This document shows, in pieces, positions 4,866 to 6,681 of a stretch of DNA of 6,681 nt (the stretch's first letter is position 1; each line of letters starts with the position of its first letter). The DNA comes from CBDVAK01 sp965371945. GTDB taxonomy: Bacteria; Pseudomonadota; Gammaproteobacteria; Competibacterales; JAHEDQ01. The position numbers and the translations under genes were made by a program. The stretch covers positions 1 to 6,681 of the forward strand of contig CBDVAK010000200.1 in assembly GCA_965371945.1 (NCBI GenBank), in the 5' to 3' direction. The notes below the pieces were generated by a model that did no database searches, had not been told where the DNA came from, and saw only the letters and a list, made by a program, of their open reading frames with translations.

Positions 4866-6094
4866 TTGTATGTCACCCTATCAGGAACCGACTTGCTGGA
4901 ATCCATCTTGGTATAGATCGGCATCAGCAGGAAAAAAGCGAAATAGATGACCGAACAAACCCGCGCCACCAATGTGCGCTCCGGACTCACCGGTAGAGCG
5001 CCGAGATAGCCGAGTACCAGGAAGGCCAGAGTGAACAGAACCAGGGCGGTCTTGTACATCGATCCCTTGTAGCGAATCGACTTGGCCGGACTGCGATCAA
5101 GCCAGGGCAGAAAGAATATCACCACGATAGCCGCACCCATGGCCATCACGCCGCCAAGCTTGTCGGGAATGGCGCGCAGGATGGCGTAGAAGGGAGTGAA
5201 ATACCACAGCGGCGCGATGTGCTCCGGAGTCTTGAGCGGGTCGGCCGGCACGAAGTTGGCGTGCTCCAGAAAGTAACCCCCCATCTCGGGTGCAAAAAAG
5301 AGCACCGCAGAGAAAAAGAACAAGAACACACCGACGCCCACGAGATCCTTTACCGAATAGTACGGATGGAAAGGAATACCATCCAGCGGAATGCCGTTTT
5401 CGTCCTTCTTCTTCTTGATCTCCACGCCGTCGGGGTTGTTCGAACCCACCTCATGCAAGGCGATGATATGGGCAACCACCAGACCCAGCAGTACCAGTGG
5501 CACCGCGATCACGTGCAAGGAGAAAAAGCGGTTGAGGGTGGCGTCGGCGATGATGTAGTCGCCGCGAATCCAAAGCGTCAGCGCATCACCGACCCCCGGT
5601 ATCGCACCGAACAACGAGATGATTACCTGCGCCCCCCAGTAGGACATCTGTCCCCAAGGCAGCAGGTAGCCCATGAAGGCTTCGGCCATCAATGCCACAT
5701 AGATAAGGCAGCCAAAGATCCATACCAGTTCACGAGGGCCCCGGTATGACCCGTACAACAAACCTCGGTACATGTGTAGATAGACGACAAGGAAGAACGC
5801 CGAGGCTCCGGTGGAGTGCATATAGCGGATCAGCCAGCCCCACGGCACATCGCGCATGATGTACTCCACCGAGGCGAACGCCTCGGCCGCGGAAGGCTTG
5901 TAGCTCATGGTCAACCAGATGCCGGTGACGATTTGATTGACCAGCACCAGCAAAGCCAGCGAACCGAAGTAATACCAGAAGTTGAAGTTCTTCGGCGCGT
6001 AGTATTCCGCCATGTGTTCCCGCCACATCTTGGTGAGCGGGAAACGATCGTCGATCCAGCCTAGTAGGCCGGTAGTTCCTTGCGTGTTAGCCAT
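4862..6094 (-). CDS. petB: Cytochrome b, ubiquinol-cytochrome c reductase
   Basis: Cytochrome b is the membrane core of the bc1 complex, carrying haems bL and bH and both quinone sites. The 410-residue protein has the full eight-helix (N- and C-terminal domain) form found in proteobacteria, not the split b6/subunit IV form. Haem ligands are visible as His93 and His107 (in RYMHSTGASAFF and YLHMYRG) and His194 and His208 (in FFSLHVIAVP and VAHIIALHE). The charged loop around residues 217-245 is common in gammaproteobacterial homologues. In the Qo site, the usual PEWY reads PLWY at 295-298, followed by the conserved FTPFYAILRAIPDKLGG. The start has GGAGG 7 nt upstream, and the ATG shares one base with the petA stop (TGATG), indicating translational coupling. 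The stop overlaps the petC start. Confidence 0.98.
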   Translation of the reverse strand: MANTQGTTGLLGWIDDRFPLTKMWREHMAEYYAPKNFNFWYYFGSLALLVLVNQIVTGIWLTMSYKPSAAEAFASVEYIMRDVPWGWLIRYMHSTGASAFFLVVYLHMYRGLLYGSYRGPRELVWIFGCLIYVALMAEAFMGYLLPWGQMSYWGAQVIISLFGAIPGVGDALTLWIRGDYIIADATLNRFFSLHVIAVPLVLLGLVVAHIIALHEVGSNNPDGVEIKKKKDENGIPLDGIPFHPYYSVKDLVGVGVFLFFFSAVLFFAPEMGGYFLEHANFVPADPLKTPEHIAPLWYFTPFYAILRAIPDKLGGVMAMGAAIVVIFFLPWLDRSPAKSIRYKGSMYKTALVLFTLAFLVLGYLGALPVSPERTLVARVCSVIYFAFFLLMPIYTKMDSSKSVPDRVTYK

Positions 6095-6681
6095 CAGGCA
6101 GCCTCCGAATCCACGCCCACCAGGATGCGGGTGTCAGTAACGAACTTGTAGGGCGGCACCACCAGATTGGTTGGCGCCGGCACCCCTGAATACACACGCC
6201 CGGCCAAGTCGAAAAACGACCCGTGACAGGGGCAGAAGAAGCCTCCCAGCCAGTCAGGCCCTAAATCAGCTGGCGCGATCTCCGGACGATAGGTGGGAAC
6301 ACAGCCGAGATGCGTGCAGATGCCGATGGCCACGAAATACTCTGGCTTGATTGCTCGAAACTCATTCTGCGCATACGAGGGCTGCTGTTCCACCTTGGAC
6401 TCAGGGTCACGCAGCCGATCCTCCAGAGATGGCAGCGAATCGAGTGTCTGCTGGCTGCGGCGTAGCAACCAGACCGGTTTGCCGCGCCAGGCCACGGTGA
6501 TCTGCTGACCCTCCTCCAACTTCGACACATCGACTTCAACCGGAGCACCGGCCGCCTGGGCGCGCTCGCTGGGCGACCATGCGATCAGGAATGGAGCCAC
6601 CATATAGGCAGTACCCACTCCTCCGACTACAGTGGCGGCCGCCGTCAGCAGGCGGCGCTTGCGCACATCCACATTGTCTGT
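6094..6681 (-). CDS. petA: Rieske iron-sulfur subunit of the cytochrome bc1 complex, 5' end outside window
   Basis: This subunit moves electrons from quinol at the Qo site to cytochrome c1 through a mobile [2Fe-2S] domain in the periplasm. The frame is open to the right edge, with Thr-Asp-Asn-Val-Asp as the first visible residues. A GTG at 6672 is a possible start, but related proteins usually begin a few residues before this point, so I think the ATG is just outside the window. Numbering from the first visible residue (195 seen), a twin-arginine-like RKRRLLT (7-13) precedes an uncleaved membrane anchor to about residue 35, then a hinge (ERAQAAGAP). The cluster ligands are Cys122 and His124 in CTHLGC, and Cys150 and His153 in CPCHGS; Cys127 and Cys152 form the family disulfide. 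It is the first gene of petABC, and its stop overlaps the petB start by one base. Confidence 0.97.
   Translation of the reverse strand, partial: TDNVDVRKRRLLTAAATVVGGVGTAYMVAPFLIAWSPSERAQAAGAPVEVDVSKLEEGQQITVAWRGKPVWLLRRSQQTLDSLPSLEDRLRDPESKVEQQPSYAQNEFRAIKPEYFVAIGICTHLGCVPTYRPEIAPADLGPDWLGGFFCPCHGSFFDLAGRVYSGVPAPTNLVVPPYKFVTDTRILVGVDSEAA

Overview
The window is high-GC bacterial DNA, and every gene I can support lies on the minus strand. The order petA-petB-petC-sspA-sspB, the close match of SspA and SspB to the enterobacterial/pseudomonad proteins, and the form of cytochrome b point to a gammaproteobacterium. The anaerobic-type cobalamin gene cbiD next to cobK/cbiJ would fit a Chromatiales-like or related lineage, but that finer placement is a guess.

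Reading in the direction of transcription (right to left): the Rieske protein gene petA enters at the right edge (5' end just outside), then petB and petC follow with overlapping stop/start codons. Together they encode the three catalytic subunits of the cytochrome bc1 complex (quinol to cytochrome c, membrane and periplasm). A 152-nt spacer with several GC-rich dyads and a perfect hairpin separates petC from sspA. SspA (RNA polymerase-associated, GST fold) is followed by sspB (adaptor that brings ssrA-tagged proteins to ClpXP). After 38 nt come cbiD and cobK, which overlap by 17 nt and encode consecutive steps of corrin ring synthesis (cobalt-precorrin-5B to 6A, then 6A to 6B).

Between cobK and the last gene is a 186-nt spacer mostly filled by a MITE/REP-like element: imperfect 29-nt terminal inverted repeats (26/29) around a smaller internal hairpin. 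One arm carries the stop codon of cobK. The last gene, cut by the left edge, encodes a divergent serine hydroxymethyltransferase-like PLP enzyme. It keeps the PLP-binding Asp, His and Lys but seems to lack several residues needed for serine/glycine chemistry, so its substrate is unknown.

Most of the window is ordinary housekeeping. The parts worth a second look are the divergent PLP enzyme, the palindromic element at the end of cobK, the Leu in place of Glu in the Qo-site PEWY motif of cytochrome b, and the hairpin just ahead of sspA. I see no RNA genes, CRISPR array or transposase gene.
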